From contig NZ_JALBYQ010000003.1 in the NCBI RefSeq assembly GCF_022678625.1, forward strand, positions 404,743 through 468,742: a DNA stretch of 64,000 nt, written 5' to 3'. This DNA is from Aliiroseovarius subalbicans (lineage in GTDB: Bacteria; Pseudomonadota; Alphaproteobacteria; Rhodobacterales; Rhodobacteraceae). Within the stretch, counting starts at the first letter, position 1. Each line of letters opens with the position of its first letter. Both the position numbers and the translations under genes were made by a program. Shown here one piece after another: positions 34,511 through 46,444 of this stretch. Under the pieces are notes generated by a model, which made no database searches, was not told the DNA's origin, and saw only the letters and a program-made list of their open reading frames with translations.

Positions 34511-36040
34511 TCAGAGCAGGGTTGAGACCCAGATTGCCACAAGCGTCAGGCCACTGCCCAAAATCACATACCCCATGGCGCGCAATGGGCGCGCCCGATC
34601 GGGCTCTGGCAGCGGTGTGGATTGGCGGATCAAGGCGGCCTCGGCCAGGGCAGGAAGCCGCGGACCGAACCGGGCCAGAATCTTTGCGGTTTTGGCAAGA
34701 TCGGCCATCAGCGCCTTGGGACCAATCGAGTTCGAAATATAGCTTTCAACCACCGGGTGGGCGACCTGCCAGATGTTGATGTGCGGATTGAGCGAGCGCG
34801 CGACGCCTTCAACAACGACCATCGTACGTTGCAGGTGGATCAGCTCGGTTCGGGTTTCCATACCGAACTTTTCCGTCACTTCGAACAAGTAGTTCAACAG
34901 CCGACCCATAGAGATTTGCGTGGCATCCATACCGAAAATCGGCTCTCCCACCGCACGCAGGGCGCGGGCAAATTCTTCAACATCCTGGCCCGCGGGCACG
35001 TAGCCGGCTTCGAAATGCACCTCGGCGACGCGGGTATAGTCGCGCATGATGAAGCCATAGAGGATCTCGGCATAAACCCTGCGCGTGTATTCGTCGATCC
35101 GTCCCATGATCCCGAAATCCAGCGCAATGATGTCGCCGTTGTGGGCGAATTTGAGATTGCCCTGGTGCATGTCCCCGTGAAACAGCCCGTCGCGCAACGC
35201 ATGGGACAGGAACAATTGCAGCACCCGCTCGCCCAGCCGATCCATGTCCAGGCCCGAGGCGCGAATGTCGTCCAGTTTGTTGGCCGGGATGCCTTCGCCC
35301 CAGCCCAGGGTCATCACCGTTTTACCGGACAGGCCCCAGTTGACCGCGGGCACGATAAAGCCTTCGTCGCCTTGCGTGTTTTCGGCAAATTCACTGGCTG
35401 AGGCGCTTTCCAGCCTCAAGTCCAACTCGCCCATCACCACGCCTTCGAAATGGTTCACCACATCCTGCGGGCGCAGACGGCGGGTCGAGGGCAGAAGCCA
35501 TTCGATCACCTGGGCGGAAAAGTGGAACGCGTCCAGATCGGTGCGGAAGGCGCGCTCGATCTTCGGGCGCAGAACTTTAACGGCGACCTCGCGTCCGTCA
35601 CTGGCCAGCCGCGCGCGGTGCACCTGTGCGATCGACGCGGCAGCAACCGGTTCGCTGAATTCGGAGAAGACCTCATCGATGCGAATGCCCAGTTCCGCCT
35701 CGATCATCCGTCGGGCGATTTTGGTCTGGAAGGGGGGCAGCTTGTCTTGCAGGTATTGCAGTTGGTCGGCCAACTCTGGCCCGACCACGTCAGGGCGGGT
35801 CGACAGGATCTGCCCGAACTTGATATAGGCCGGCCCCAGCGCCGTGATCGCACGGGTGACCGGCGGCAGCGAGGTGTCGCCCTTCTTGCCCAAAAAGGCG
35901 AAGGGGAAGCCGATCACGCGGGCCGCGATGCGCAGGGTGGCGGGCGCGTCCAGCGCGTCCAGCACAACGCCCATCGCGCCGGTGCGTTGAAAGGTGGCGC
36001 CGGTGCGGATCAGGCGCCAGATGTTGTGCGGCCCCTTCAT
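34511..36040 (-). CDS. ubiB: Ubiquinone biosynthesis kinase-like protein UbiB
   Basis: Atypical (ABC1/ADCK) kinase-like ATPase needed for ubiquinone synthesis, 509 residues. It has the family KxGQ motif in [13 protein letters not shown] near residue 72, the [11 protein letters not shown] loop near 133 that replaces the P-loop, HGDMHQGN near 290 and LDFGIMG near 308. Two hydrophobic segments lie at the C-terminus. It begins one base after the ubiE stop, so ubiE-ubiB are coupled. Confidence 0.94.
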   Translation of the reverse strand: MKGPHNIWRLIRTGATFQRTGAMGVVLDALDAPATLRIAARVIGFPFAFLGKKGDTSLPPVTRAITALGPAYIKFGQILSTRPDVVGPELADQLQYLQDKLPPFQTKIARRMIEAELGIRIDEVFSEFSEPVAAASIAQVHRARLASDGREVAVKVLRPKIERAFRTDLDAFHFSAQVIEWLLPSTRRLRPQDVVNHFEGVVMGELDLRLESASASEFAENTQGDEGFIVPAVNWGLSGKTVMTLGWGEGIPANKLDDIRASGLDMDRLGERVLQLFLSHALRDGLFHGDMHQGNLKFAHNGDIIALDFGIMGRIDEYTRRVYAEILYGFIMRDYTRVAEVHFEAGYVPAGQDVEEFARALRAVGEPIFGMDATQISMGRLLNYLFEVTEKFGMETRTELIHLQRTMVVVEGVARSLNPHINIWQVAHPVVESYISNSIGPKALMADLAKTAKILARFGPRLPALAEAALIRQSTPLPEPDRARPLRAMGYVILGSGLTLVAIWVSTLL

Positions 36041-36041
36041 C

Positions 36042-36794
36042 TCAGATCTTCCAGCCGGAATGCAGCGCGGCGATGCCCATCGACAGGTTGCGATACTTCA
36101 CGTTCTCGAACCCCGCGTCGCGGATCATCGCGGCAAAGCGCTCTTGGTTGGGGAACTTGCGGATCGATTCCACCAGGTATTGGTAGCTTTCGCTGTCATT
36201 CGCGATCAGCTTGCCCATGCGCGGGATCACGTTGAAGGAATAGAGGTCGTAAAGCTTCTGCATGCCATCATTGGGCAGCTGGCTGAACTCCAGCACCATC
36301 AAACGCCCGCCGGGGCGCAGCACGCGGAACGCTTCTTTCAGGGCGTCGGGGATACGCGTCACGTTCCGAATGCCGAAGCTGATCGTGTAGACGTCGAAGG
36401 AATTGTCGGCGAACGGCAGTGCCATCGCGTCGCCGACGACCCAGTCCAGCCGATCCGCCATGTTGCCGGCCTCGGCGCGTTGGCTGCCTTCGACCAGCAT
36501 GCTTTCGGTCATGTCACAGACCACCGCGCTGGCGCCCGGGGCGCGGCCCAGGAACTTGAACGACACGTCACCGGTGCCCCCCGCCACGTCCAGCAGGCGT
36601 TGCCCGTCGCGCGGGGCCAGCCAATCCATCATCGCCTCTTTCCAGACGCGGTGGATGCCCACCGACATCACGTCGTTCATGATGTCGTATTTCGAGGCCA
36701 CGTTGGTGAACACCCCGTGCACCATCCCGGCCTTGTCGTCCTCGGCCACGGTCTGGAACCCGAAATGGGTGGTTTTGTCGTCAGAGCTGCTCAT
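36042..36794 (-). CDS. ubiE: Ubiquinone/menaquinone C-methyltransferase UbiE
   Basis: SAM-dependent C-methyltransferase of the ubiquinone pathway, 250 residues. It contains the SAM motif [13 protein letters not shown] near residue 63, [19 protein letters not shown] in the signature region and the C-terminal [14 protein letters not shown] 36794 was chosen because the protein family begins [12 protein letters not shown]. It is divergent from mutM, a neighbourhood common in alphaproteobacteria. Confidence 0.95.
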   Translation of the reverse strand: MSSSDDKTTHFGFQTVAEDDKAGMVHGVFTNVASKYDIMNDVMSVGIHRVWKEAMMDWLAPRDGQRLLDVAGGTGDVSFKFLGRAPGASAVVCDMTESMLVEGSQRAEAGNMADRLDWVVGDAMALPFADNSFDVYTISFGIRNVTRIPDALKEAFRVLRPGGRLMVLEFSQLPNDGMQKLYDLYSFNVIPRMGKLIANDSESYQYLVESIRKFPNQERFAAMIRDAGFENVKYRNLSMGIAALHSGWKI

Positions 36795-36866
36795 CGGTCT
36801 TGCGATCCCTTGCAATCTGCCCCCTCATATCCCGGACGCAACAGGCGCACAATGGAGAGGGGCAAT

Positions 36867-37718
36867 ATGCCGGAACTACCCGAAGTCGAAACTGTCCGGC
36901 GCGGATTGGCACCGGTGATGGAAGGCCAGATGATCACCCGCGCCGACGTTCGTCGCGAGGGGCTGCGCTGGCCATTTCCCGACCGGATGGCCGAGCGCCT
37001 GACCGGCGCGCGGGTGCTGCGGCTGGGGCGGCGGTCGAAATACATCCTGGCGGACCTGGATACCGGCGAGACCGCGATCATCCACCTGGGCATGTCGGGG
37101 CGCATGCTGATCTCGGGCACCGAACTGGGCAAGTTTCACCACGATCACCCCGCGCCCGAAAAGCATGACCATGTGGTGATCGATATGGAAAACGGCGCGC
37201 GCGTGACCTTCAACGATGCCCGGCGCTTCGGCGCGATGGACCTGTGCGCGACCGACGCGGTCAACGATCACAAGCTGATCGCGACGTTGGGGCCCGAGCC
37301 ATTGGGGAACGATTTCAACGATTCCTATCTGGTGGAGGCCCTGAAGGGAAAAAACACCCCGATCAAATCCGCGCTGTTGGATCAGGGAATCATCGCCGGT
37401 CTGGGCAACATTTATGTTTGCGAGGTGCTGTATCGCGCCCATATCCACCCCGCCCGCAAATCCGGGCGTATCGCCGCAGGGCGGATTGCGGGGCTGGTGC
37501 CGATCATCCGCGATGTGCTGTCCGAGGCGATCGAAAGCGGTGGCTCGTCGTTGAAGGATTATCGCCAGGCGGACGGCGAACTGGGTTATTTCCAACACGC
37601 TTTCCGAGTTTATGGTCGCGAAGGCGCGCCGTGCCAGGGCGAGGGGTGCGGTGGCACGATTGCCCGAATCGTCCAGGGGGGACGCTCATCTTTCTACTGT
37701 CCGCAATGCCAAAGATAA
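36867..37718 (+). CDS. mutM: Formamidopyrimidine-DNA glycosylase
   Basis: Base-excision repair glycosylase/AP lyase removing 8-oxoguanine. After Met removal the N-terminal Pro-Glu ([13 protein letters not shown]) supplies the catalytic amine and acid. GRRSKYIL near residue 55 carries the conserved Lys, and a C-terminal zinc finger (CQGEGC, CPQC) closes the 283-residue protein. The longer frame from 35994 is a shadow of ubiE. GGAGAGGGG precedes ATG 36867. Confidence 0.96.
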   Translation: MPELPEVETVRRGLAPVMEGQMITRADVRREGLRWPFPDRMAERLTGARVLRLGRRSKYILADLDTGETAIIHLGMSGRMLISGTELGKFHHDHPAPEKHDHVVIDMENGARVTFNDARRFGAMDLCATDAVNDHKLIATLGPEPLGNDFNDSYLVEALKGKNTPIKSALLDQGIIAGLGNIYVCEVLYRAHIHPARKSGRIAAGRIAGLVPIIRDVLSEAIESGGSSLKDYRQADGELGYFQHAFRVYGREGAPCQGEGCGGTIARIVQGGRSSFYCPQCQR

Positions 37719-37782
37719 CTTGATCGGCGTCGCGGTCGGAATTACGACTCACCGCCAGCATATGAGACAAAGGCAGGACCCA

Positions 37783-38559
37783 ATGGCCTACAAGAACATC
37801 ATCGTCGAGATCGCCGACCACATTATGCTGGTCAAGCTGAACCGACCCGAGGCGCTGAACGCGCTGAACCTGGATCTTCTGGGAGAACTGGGCGAGGCGC
37901 TGGCGGATGGTCAGAAGAACGACAAGGTGCGCTGTTTCGTCATCACCGGGTCGGAAAAGGCATTTGCCGCTGGCGCTGACATCAAGATGATGGCGGAAAA
38001 AAGCTTTGTGGATGCCTTCGCTGGCGACCTGTTCACACCGGAAGAGGCTGCGATCATGCGGATCCGCAAGCCGATCATCGCCGCTGTGTCCGGCTATGCG
38101 CTGGGCGGTGGCTGCGAACTGGCCATGATGTGCGATTTCATCATCGCTTCGGACACCGCCAAATTCGGCCAGCCCGAGGTGAACCTGGGCGTGATGGCCG
38201 GCATGGGCGGCACTCAGCGCCTGACCAAGCTGGTGGGCCGGGCCAAGTCGATGGACATGAACCTGACCGGCCGTTTCATGGATGCCGAAGAGGCCGAGCG
38301 TTCGGGCTTGGTGTCCCGTGTCGTGCCCTGCAAGAAGCTGATGGACGAAGCGATGGCGGCGGCAGGCAAGATTGCTGAAAAATCGATGATCACCGTCATG
38401 GCGATCAAGGAATCGGTGAACCGCGCCGAGCAGCTGCCACTGACCGAAGGCATCCTGTTCGAACGCCGCGTGTTCCATTCGCTGTTCGCGACCGAGGACC
38501 AGAAGGAAGGCATGGCGGCGTTTTCGGAAAAACGCGAAGCCCAGTTCCGCGACAAGTGA
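37783..38559 (+). CDS. Enoyl-CoA hydratase
   Basis: Crotonase-fold hydratase of 258 residues in fatty acid beta-oxidation or related routes. The oxyanion-hole segment AFAAGADIKMM near residue 63, GYALGGGCELAMMCD near residue 104 and the catalytic Glu region FGQPEVNLGVMAGMGG near residue 130 are all intact. AGGCAGGA precedes ATG 37783. It sits between mutM and rpsT, as in many Rhodobacteraceae. Confidence 0.93.
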   Translation: MAYKNIIVEIADHIMLVKLNRPEALNALNLDLLGELGEALADGQKNDKVRCFVITGSEKAFAAGADIKMMAEKSFVDAFAGDLFTPEEAAIMRIRKPIIAAVSGYALGGGCELAMMCDFIIASDTAKFGQPEVNLGVMAGMGGTQRLTKLVGRAKSMDMNLTGRFMDAEEAERSGLVSRVVPCKKLMDEAMAAAGKIAEKSMITVMAIKESVNRAEQLPLTEGILFERRVFHSLFATEDQKEGMAAFSEKREAQFRDK

Positions 38560-38715
38560 GCTGAAATAGCTCTTTCCTTGGTGGCGCCTTTGTTCTATAC
38601 GCGCCGCCAGACATGCGTGTGAGGCCCGCTTTGGCCAGAATCAGCCGGTTCAGAACCCGGTCGGGCGTTTCACGCGAACAGTTTAGAAATAGATCCGACC
38701 CAAAGGACCACACAC

Positions 38716-38979
38716 ATGGCAAATTCGCCCCAAGCTAAAAAACGCGCCCGTCAGAACGAGCGTCGTTTCGCCGTCAACAAAGCCCGCCGTTCGCGCATCC
38801 GCACCTACCTGCGTAAAGTGGAAGAAGCGATCGAAGCCGGTGACCAGGCCGTTGCCGCGGCTGCGCTGAAAGAGATGCAGCCCGAGCTGATGCGCGGCGT
38901 GGCAAAAGGTGTGATGCACAAGAACACCGCAGCGCGCAAAATGTCGCGTCTGTCGTCCCGCGTGAAAGCGCTTGGCTAA
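38716..38979 (+). CDS. rpsT: 30S ribosomal protein S20
   Basis: Small basic primary 16S-binding protein of 87 residues: [16 protein letters not shown] at the N-terminus and [19 protein letters not shown] at the C-terminus. The 155-bp leader (38560-38715) is unusually long for the region and could hold the promoter and an autoregulatory site, but I recognise no specific motif. A UUCG-capped terminator follows. Confidence 0.97.
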   Translation: MANSPQAKKRARQNERRFAVNKARRSRIRTYLRKVEEAIEAGDQAVAAAALKEMQPELMRGVAKGVMHKNTAARKMSRLSSRVKALG

Positions 38980-39006
38980 GCCAGCCAGACCTGGATTTGA
39001 TTTTGA

Positions 39007-39034
39007 AAAGGGCGTCCTTCGGGGCGCCCTTTTT
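39007..39034 (+). terminator. rpsT terminator with UUCG tetraloop
   Basis: Arms AAAGGGCGTCC (39007-39017) and GGGCGCCCTTT (39022-39032) form 11 pairs, one of them G-U, capped by TTCG and followed by more T residues. It is a classic intrinsic terminator with an extra-stable loop. Confidence 0.95.
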
Positions 39035-39184
39035 GCATCTTTCCTGAGGAAAAATCGCAATTGTGCAACCCGGTTGGGATTCGTTTCAACAAACAAAGAG
39101 TCAAGCGTGAAGTTCTGTTGCGCGGTCCACTTTTGACGGGCTAGCTTGAGCCTGCGATTCACATCGTCGACTTGGGGATATGGT

Positions 39185-39634
39185 ATGGACTCGGTAGCAA
39201 AGCCGCGTGTCAAAGAGGTTTTGCCTGAGGCTGCCTGGGATGTTCTGGAGGGGGATCCCGGTGCCGTTCTGGTAGATGTCCGCACACGCTCGGAATGGGC
39301 GTTTGTGGGTGTTCCGGATTTGTCTGCGCTCCACCACCCGCTTTTGCAGGTGGAGTGGGCACAGCTGCCAAACATGTCTCAAAACCCACGCTTCGTGGGC
39401 GAGGTTCTGGAGCAATTGGGGGATCATATCCCGCATACGTTCCTGTTCCTGTGCCGCAGCGGTGTGCGTTCGGAAGCCGGTGCCCTTGCGGTGCAGGCGC
39501 ATCTGGCCGGGATGGGCCAGGATGCCGAATGCATCAACATTCTTGGTGGGTTCGAAGGGGACCTGGACGAGAATGGGCACAGGGGGTCGAAGAACGGGTG
39601 GAAAGTGGCGGGGCTGCCCTGGCGGCAGTCCTGA
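39185..39634 (+). CDS. Rhodanese-like domain protein
   Basis: Single rhodanese domain of 149 residues, likely a sulfur-transfer or phosphatase-like protein. The active-site loop FLCRSGVRS places the catalytic Cys at 90, and VLVDVRTRSEWAFVGVPD starts the fold. ATG 39185 has GGGGATATGG upstream; the frame extends to 39146. It lies directly before dnaA, on the same strand. Confidence 0.88.
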   Translation: MDSVAKPRVKEVLPEAAWDVLEGDPGAVLVDVRTRSEWAFVGVPDLSALHHPLLQVEWAQLPNMSQNPRFVGEVLEQLGDHIPHTFLFLCRSGVRSEAGALAVQAHLAGMGQDAECINILGGFEGDLDENGHRGSKNGWKVAGLPWRQS

Positions 39635-39711
39635 ACAGGGATAGTTTTTAAACGGTGACGGGGCTGCGCTTGCGTTCAGTCTGGATGGGAAATTTGCGGG
39701 TCGGAGTAGAA

Positions 39712-41061
39712 ATGACAAACGAACAATGGGGACTGGTCCGAAACAAGCTGCAGAAAGCAGTCGGACAGAACAATTACACCAATTGGATCGAACCCCTTGA
39801 ATTTGCACAGGTCGAAGACGGCGTAGCCACCTTTCTTGTGCCGACGAATTTCATGGGCAACTGGGTTGATCGCAATTTCGGCGACAACATCCTGAAGCAT
39901 ATGCTCGGCGAAGGCGTGGCCGTTTCGCGGCTTGAGTTCTCGGTTCCAAGCGTCGCCGCCCCGCGTAAGACAGCCCCGACAAAGGCAGTGTCTGCGCCGA
40001 AGCTGGCCGACAAGGAAGAGCTGCCCGGAGCCTCGTTGGATGCGCGCTTCACCTTCGATAGCTTCGTAGTCGGCAAGCCGAATGAGCTGGCCCATGCGGC
40101 GGCCCGCCGGGTTGCCGAAGGCGGTCCCGTCACTTTCAACCCGCTGTTTCTGTACGGTGGCGTTGGCTTGGGCAAAACTCACCTGATGCACGCGATCGCC
40201 TGGGAAATGCAGGCCCGCAACCCCGAGTTGCGCGTTGTGTATCTGTCCGCCGAACAATTCATGTACCGTTTCGTTCAGGCCATCCGCGAAAAGCAGATGA
40301 TGGACTTCAAACAGCTGTTCCGCTCGGTCGATGTGCTGATGGTTGATGACGTGCAATTCATCGCCGGCAAGGATTCAACGCAAGAGGAGTTCTTCCACAC
40401 CTTCAACGCGCTGGTGGATCAGAATAAACAGATCATCATCTCGGCCGACCGCGCGCCGGGTGAAATCAAAGACCTGGAAGACCGGATCAAAAGCCGCCTG
40501 CAATGCGGCCTGGTCGTGGACCTGCACCCGACAGACTATGAATTGCGTCTGGGTGTGCTGCAGACCAAGGTCAGCCAGTTCCGCGAGCAATACAAGGACC
40601 TGGTGATTGCCGAGGGCGTTCTGGAATTTCTGGCCCACCGCATTTCGACCAACGTGCGGGTGCTGGAAGGCGCGCTGATGCGTCTGTTCGCCTTTGCCTC
40701 TCTTGTGGGCCGTGAGATCACGCTTGAACTGACCCAGGATTGCCTGGCCGATATCCTGCGGGCGTCCGACCGCAAGGTCACGGTTGAAGAGATTCAGCGC
40801 AAGGTCAGCGAGCATTACAACATCCGCCTATCGGACTTGATCGGCCCGAAGCGCGTGCGCACCATTGCGCGGCCGCGTCAGGTGGCAATGTATCTGGCGA
40901 AACAGCTGACATCACGCAGCCTGCCTGAGATCGGCCGCCGTTTCGGCGGGCGCGATCACACCACTGTCATGCACGGGGTGAAACGCATCGGAGAGCTGAA
41001 GGGCGTGGACAACCAGATTGCGGAAGACTTGGAACTTCTGCGCCGCGCACTGGAAGCATAG
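39712..41061 (+). CDS. dnaA: Chromosomal replication initiator DnaA
   Basis: AAA+ initiator of replication, 449 residues. It has N-terminal domain I (WGLVRNKLQ, YTNWIEPLE), Walker A GGVGLGKTH near residue 150, Walker B LMVDDVQFIAGKD near residue 207, the box VII arginine region and the domain IV DNA-binding signature GRRFGGRDHTTVMHGV near the end. ATG 39712 fits the family start, with CGGAG upstream; the 19 extra residues from 39655 are not conserved. dnaN follows after 105 bp. Confidence 0.97.
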   Translation: MTNEQWGLVRNKLQKAVGQNNYTNWIEPLEFAQVEDGVATFLVPTNFMGNWVDRNFGDNILKHMLGEGVAVSRLEFSVPSVAAPRKTAPTKAVSAPKLADKEELPGASLDARFTFDSFVVGKPNELAHAAARRVAEGGPVTFNPLFLYGGVGLGKTHLMHAIAWEMQARNPELRVVYLSAEQFMYRFVQAIREKQMMDFKQLFRSVDVLMVDDVQFIAGKDSTQEEFFHTFNALVDQNKQIIISADRAPGEIKDLEDRIKSRLQCGLVVDLHPTDYELRLGVLQTKVSQFREQYKDLVIAEGVLEFLAHRISTNVRVLEGALMRLFAFASLVGREITLELTQDCLADILRASDRKVTVEEIQRKVSEHYNIRLSDLIGPKRVRTIARPRQVAMYLAKQLTSRSLPEIGRRFGGRDHTTVMHGVKRIGELKGVDNQIAEDLELLRRALEA

Positions 41062-41166
41062 GCCTTCAAGGCCTTGACGCCCCTGCGAAACCGGGGGACA
41101 TTCCAACAAAACCAATTTCCGGGTGGGGGAGCTTTCCTCCGCCCCGGTTGTCGTCAGGAGTGGGAC

Positions 41167-42285
41167 ATGAAGATCAGTATCGAACGCGGCACGCTGCTCA
41201 AGGCCGTTGGGCAGGCACAATCTGTCGTCGAACGCCGCAACACCATTCCGATCCTGGCCAACGTGCTGATCGAAGCGGAAGGCGATACGGTGTCGTTCCG
41301 CGCCACGGATCTGGACATCGAAGTCGTGGACAAGACCAACGCGGTCGTGGAGCGCGCGGGCGCAACCACCGTGTCGGCGGTGACCTTGCACGAGATCGTG
41401 CGCAAGCTGCCCGATGGGGCGCTGGTCCAGCTCACCGATGACGGTGCCTCGGGGCGCTTGACGGTTGAGGCCGGGCGCTCGAACTTCTCACTCGCCACCC
41501 TGCCCAAGGAAGATTTCCCGGTCATGGCGTCGTCCGACTACTCGGCGAATTTCTCGGCCCCGGCGCCGGTGCTGCGCCGCCTGTTCGACAAGTCGAAATT
41601 TGCCATTTCGACCGAAGAAACCCGGTATTACCTGAATGGTGTCTACATGCATGTGTCCGACGCCGAGGGCGGCAAGGTGCTGCGCTGTGTGGCCACCGAC
41701 GGTCACCGCTTGGCCCGGATTGACGCCGATCTGCCCGCAGGCGCCGAAGAGCTGCCGGGCGTGATCGTGCCGCGCAAGACCGTGGGTGAACTGCGTAAGC
41801 TTCTGGACGATGACGACGCGACGATCGCGGTGTCGGTCTCGGAAACCAAGGTTCGCTTTGCGACGCCGGAAATCACCCTGACCTCAAAGGTCATCGACGG
41901 TACCTTCCCGGATTATACCCGCGTCATTCCTGTGGGAAACACCCGCAAGATGGAGGTGGACGCCGCCGAGTTCGCACGGGCGGTGGACCGTGTGGCCACC
42001 GTGTCCAGCGAACGGTCGCGCGCAGTGAAACTGGCGCTGGACGAAGACCGCCTGGTCCTGTCCGTGAACGCACCCGACGCAGGCGCGGCCGAGGAAGAGC
42101 TTGCCGTGGCCTATGGCGACGAACGGCTGGAAATTGGCTTCAACGCGAAATACCTGCTGGAGATTGCCAGCCAGGTGGATCGCGAAAACGCCGTGTTCCT
42201 GTTCAACAGCTCGGGCGACCCGACCTTGATGCGCGAAGGTAATGACACCTCAGCCGTTTATGTCGTCATGCCGATGCGCGTGTGA
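41167..42285 (+). CDS. dnaN: DNA polymerase III sliding clamp (beta subunit)
   Basis: Ring-shaped processivity clamp, 372 residues in three clamp domains. MKISIERGTLLKAVGQAQSVVERRNTIPIL, as consecutive blocks, is the usual N-terminus, ATDGHRLAR lies near residue 177 and the C-terminus VMPMRV forms the binding pocket edge. CAGGAG precedes ATG 41167. Its stop overlaps the recF start by GTGA. Confidence 0.97.
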   Translation: MKISIERGTLLKAVGQAQSVVERRNTIPILANVLIEAEGDTVSFRATDLDIEVVDKTNAVVERAGATTVSAVTLHEIVRKLPDGALVQLTDDGASGRLTVEAGRSNFSLATLPKEDFPVMASSDYSANFSAPAPVLRRLFDKSKFAISTEETRYYLNGVYMHVSDAEGGKVLRCVATDGHRLARIDADLPAGAEELPGVIVPRKTVGELRKLLDDDDATIAVSVSETKVRFATPEITLTSKVIDGTFPDYTRVIPVGNTRKMEVDAAEFARAVDRVATVSSERSRAVKLALDEDRLVLSVNAPDAGAAEEELAVAYGDERLEIGFNAKYLLEIASQVDRENAVFLFNSSGDPTLMREGNDTSAVYVVMPMRV

Positions 42286-43394
42286 CGACGCTTGCCGTCA
42301 AGCACCTGACCCTCAGCCATTTTCGCAGCCACAAGGCGGCGCGCCTGTCGCTTGACGGGCGCCCGGTGGCCATTCACGGCGCAAATGGGGCCGGCAAAAC
42401 CAACATCCTTGAGGCTGTCAGCCTGCTGAGCCCGGGGCGCGGCCTGCGCGGCGCCAAGGCTGAGGATATGGCCCGGCGCCCCGAGGCGCTGGGCTGGAAG
42501 ATTACCGCCGTCCTGCAAAGCCTGCATCAGCTACACGAGGTCGAAACCTGGTCCGAGGGTGGCGCTACACGACAGGTGCGGATTGATGACAAGTCAGCAG
42601 CGCAGGTGGCGTTGGGCCGCATCGCGCGGGTTTTGTGGTTGGTGCCATCGATGGATCGGCTCTGGACCGATGGGGCCGAAGGTCGGCGCAAGTTCCTGGA
42701 CCGCATGACGATGAGTTTCGAGCCGTCCCATGCCGAGGCGGTGCTGACCTATGAAAAGGCGATGCGTGAACGCAACCGGCTGTTGAAGGACGGGCAGCGT
42801 GACGCGCATTGGTATCACGCGCTGGAGGTGCAGATGGCCCGCGCGGGCGGGCAGTTGCACGCCAACCGTCTGACCGCTCTGGGTCAACTAGCCGCTGCAC
42901 AGGCCGAAGCGGAAACCGCCTTTCCGGTGGCTGATCTGTCCCTGTTCCACGCCGATGATTTCGACATGCCGCACGAGGTAGATGCGCTGGCCGAGGCGTT
43001 CGAGGCAAGTCGCCCGCGCGACCTGATGGCCGGGCGTACGCTTGTCGGGCCGCACCGCGCCGATCTGGGCGCCGTCTTTGCTGCCAAGGGGGTCGTTGCG
43101 CGCGATTGTTCAACCGGTGAGCAGAAAGCGCTTTTGATCAGCCTGATCCTGGCCAATGCCCGCGCGCTTGCGCAAACGTTCGGCGCGCCGCCGATCCTGC
43201 TTTTGGATGAGGTCGCCGCGCATCTGGATGCAACCCGCCGTGCAGCGCTGTATGATGAAATCTGTGCCCTGGGCGCGCAGGCGTTCATGACGGGTACCGG
43301 GCCAGAGTTGTTCGACGCGCTGGGCGACCGCGCGGCTTTTTACGAAGTCAGCGACGACGACGGAACGTCGCAAGTCAGGAAGGGAACCCTATGA
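42282..43394 (+). CDS. recF: DNA replication/repair protein RecF
   Basis: SMC-like ATPase that loads RecA at single-strand gaps, 370 residues. Walker A GANGAGKT spans residues 33-40, the signature STGEQKALLISL lies near residue 277 and Walker B ILLLDEVAAHLD near residue 305. The start is GTG 42282, overlapping the dnaN stop, which implies coupled translation. The following VOC gene overlaps by ATGA. Confidence 0.95.
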   Translation: MTTLAVKHLTLSHFRSHKAARLSLDGRPVAIHGANGAGKTNILEAVSLLSPGRGLRGAKAEDMARRPEALGWKITAVLQSLHQLHEVETWSEGGATRQVRIDDKSAAQVALGRIARVLWLVPSMDRLWTDGAEGRRKFLDRMTMSFEPSHAEAVLTYEKAMRERNRLLKDGQRDAHWYHALEVQMARAGGQLHANRLTALGQLAAAQAEAETAFPVADLSLFHADDFDMPHEVDALAEAFEASRPRDLMAGRTLVGPHRADLGAVFAAKGVVARDCSTGEQKALLISLILANARALAQTFGAPPILLLDEVAAHLDATRRAALYDEICALGAQAFMTGTGPELFDALGDRAAFYEVSDDDGTSQVRKGTL

Positions 43395-43807
43395 CGATGA
43401 ACCGTGTGACCCTGATCACCCTGGGCGTGAAGGACATCGCCCGATCCTGCGCCTATTACGACGCTATCGGATGGGTGCCCGAGAACGTGTTGGATGATGT
43501 GGCGTTCTACGACATGGGCGGCTCCAAGTTTGGATTCTTCCGACTCGACATGCTGGCAGCAGAACAGGGTCGCCCTGTCGAGGAACTTTCGAATGGCGCG
43601 ATGACGCTGGCCCAGAATTTCGGCTCCGAGGCCGATGTGGATGCGCAATTCGCAAAGGCATTGGCAGCGGGTGCGCGCAAGGTTGCGGCGCCGGTAAAGA
43701 CCGACTGGGGGGGCTATTCCGGTTATGTCGCCGACCCCGACGGCCACATCTGGGAATTTGCGTTCAACCCGTTCTGGGAACTTGATGACGAGGGGCACAT
43801 CGGTTGA
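43391..43807 (+). CDS. VOC-superfamily (glyoxalase/dioxygenase-like) protein
   Basis: A 138-residue VOC protein with two beta-alpha-beta-beta-beta units: RVTLITLGVKDIARSCAYYDAIGW at the start in two blocks and GYVADPDGHIWEFAFNP near residue 117, with the metal-binding Glu. Function unknown. Its start overlaps the recF stop, inserting it into the otherwise standard recF-gyrB order. Two possible starts, three codons apart (43391 and 43397), exist. Confidence 0.85.
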   Translation: MTMNRVTLITLGVKDIARSCAYYDAIGWVPENVLDDVAFYDMGGSKFGFFRLDMLAAEQGRPVEELSNGAMTLAQNFGSEADVDAQFAKALAAGARKVAAPVKTDWGGYSGYVADPDGHIWEFAFNPFWELDDEGHIG

Positions 43808-43963
43808 GAAAAATCTCGTCGAGGTTGCCACGGATGGACCGGCCCGGGCGAAAGGTCGAGGAACGCAAACCAAAAGGTGCCTTCGTGGCTGAGGCGCTAG
43901 TGTTACGGGTGGATTTGTGTTGTTCTGGCGCTGGAACCAACCACAAAATCTTGTGCCATTTGC

Positions 43964-46438
<2,475 letters not shown>

Positions 46439-46444
46439 CAGGTC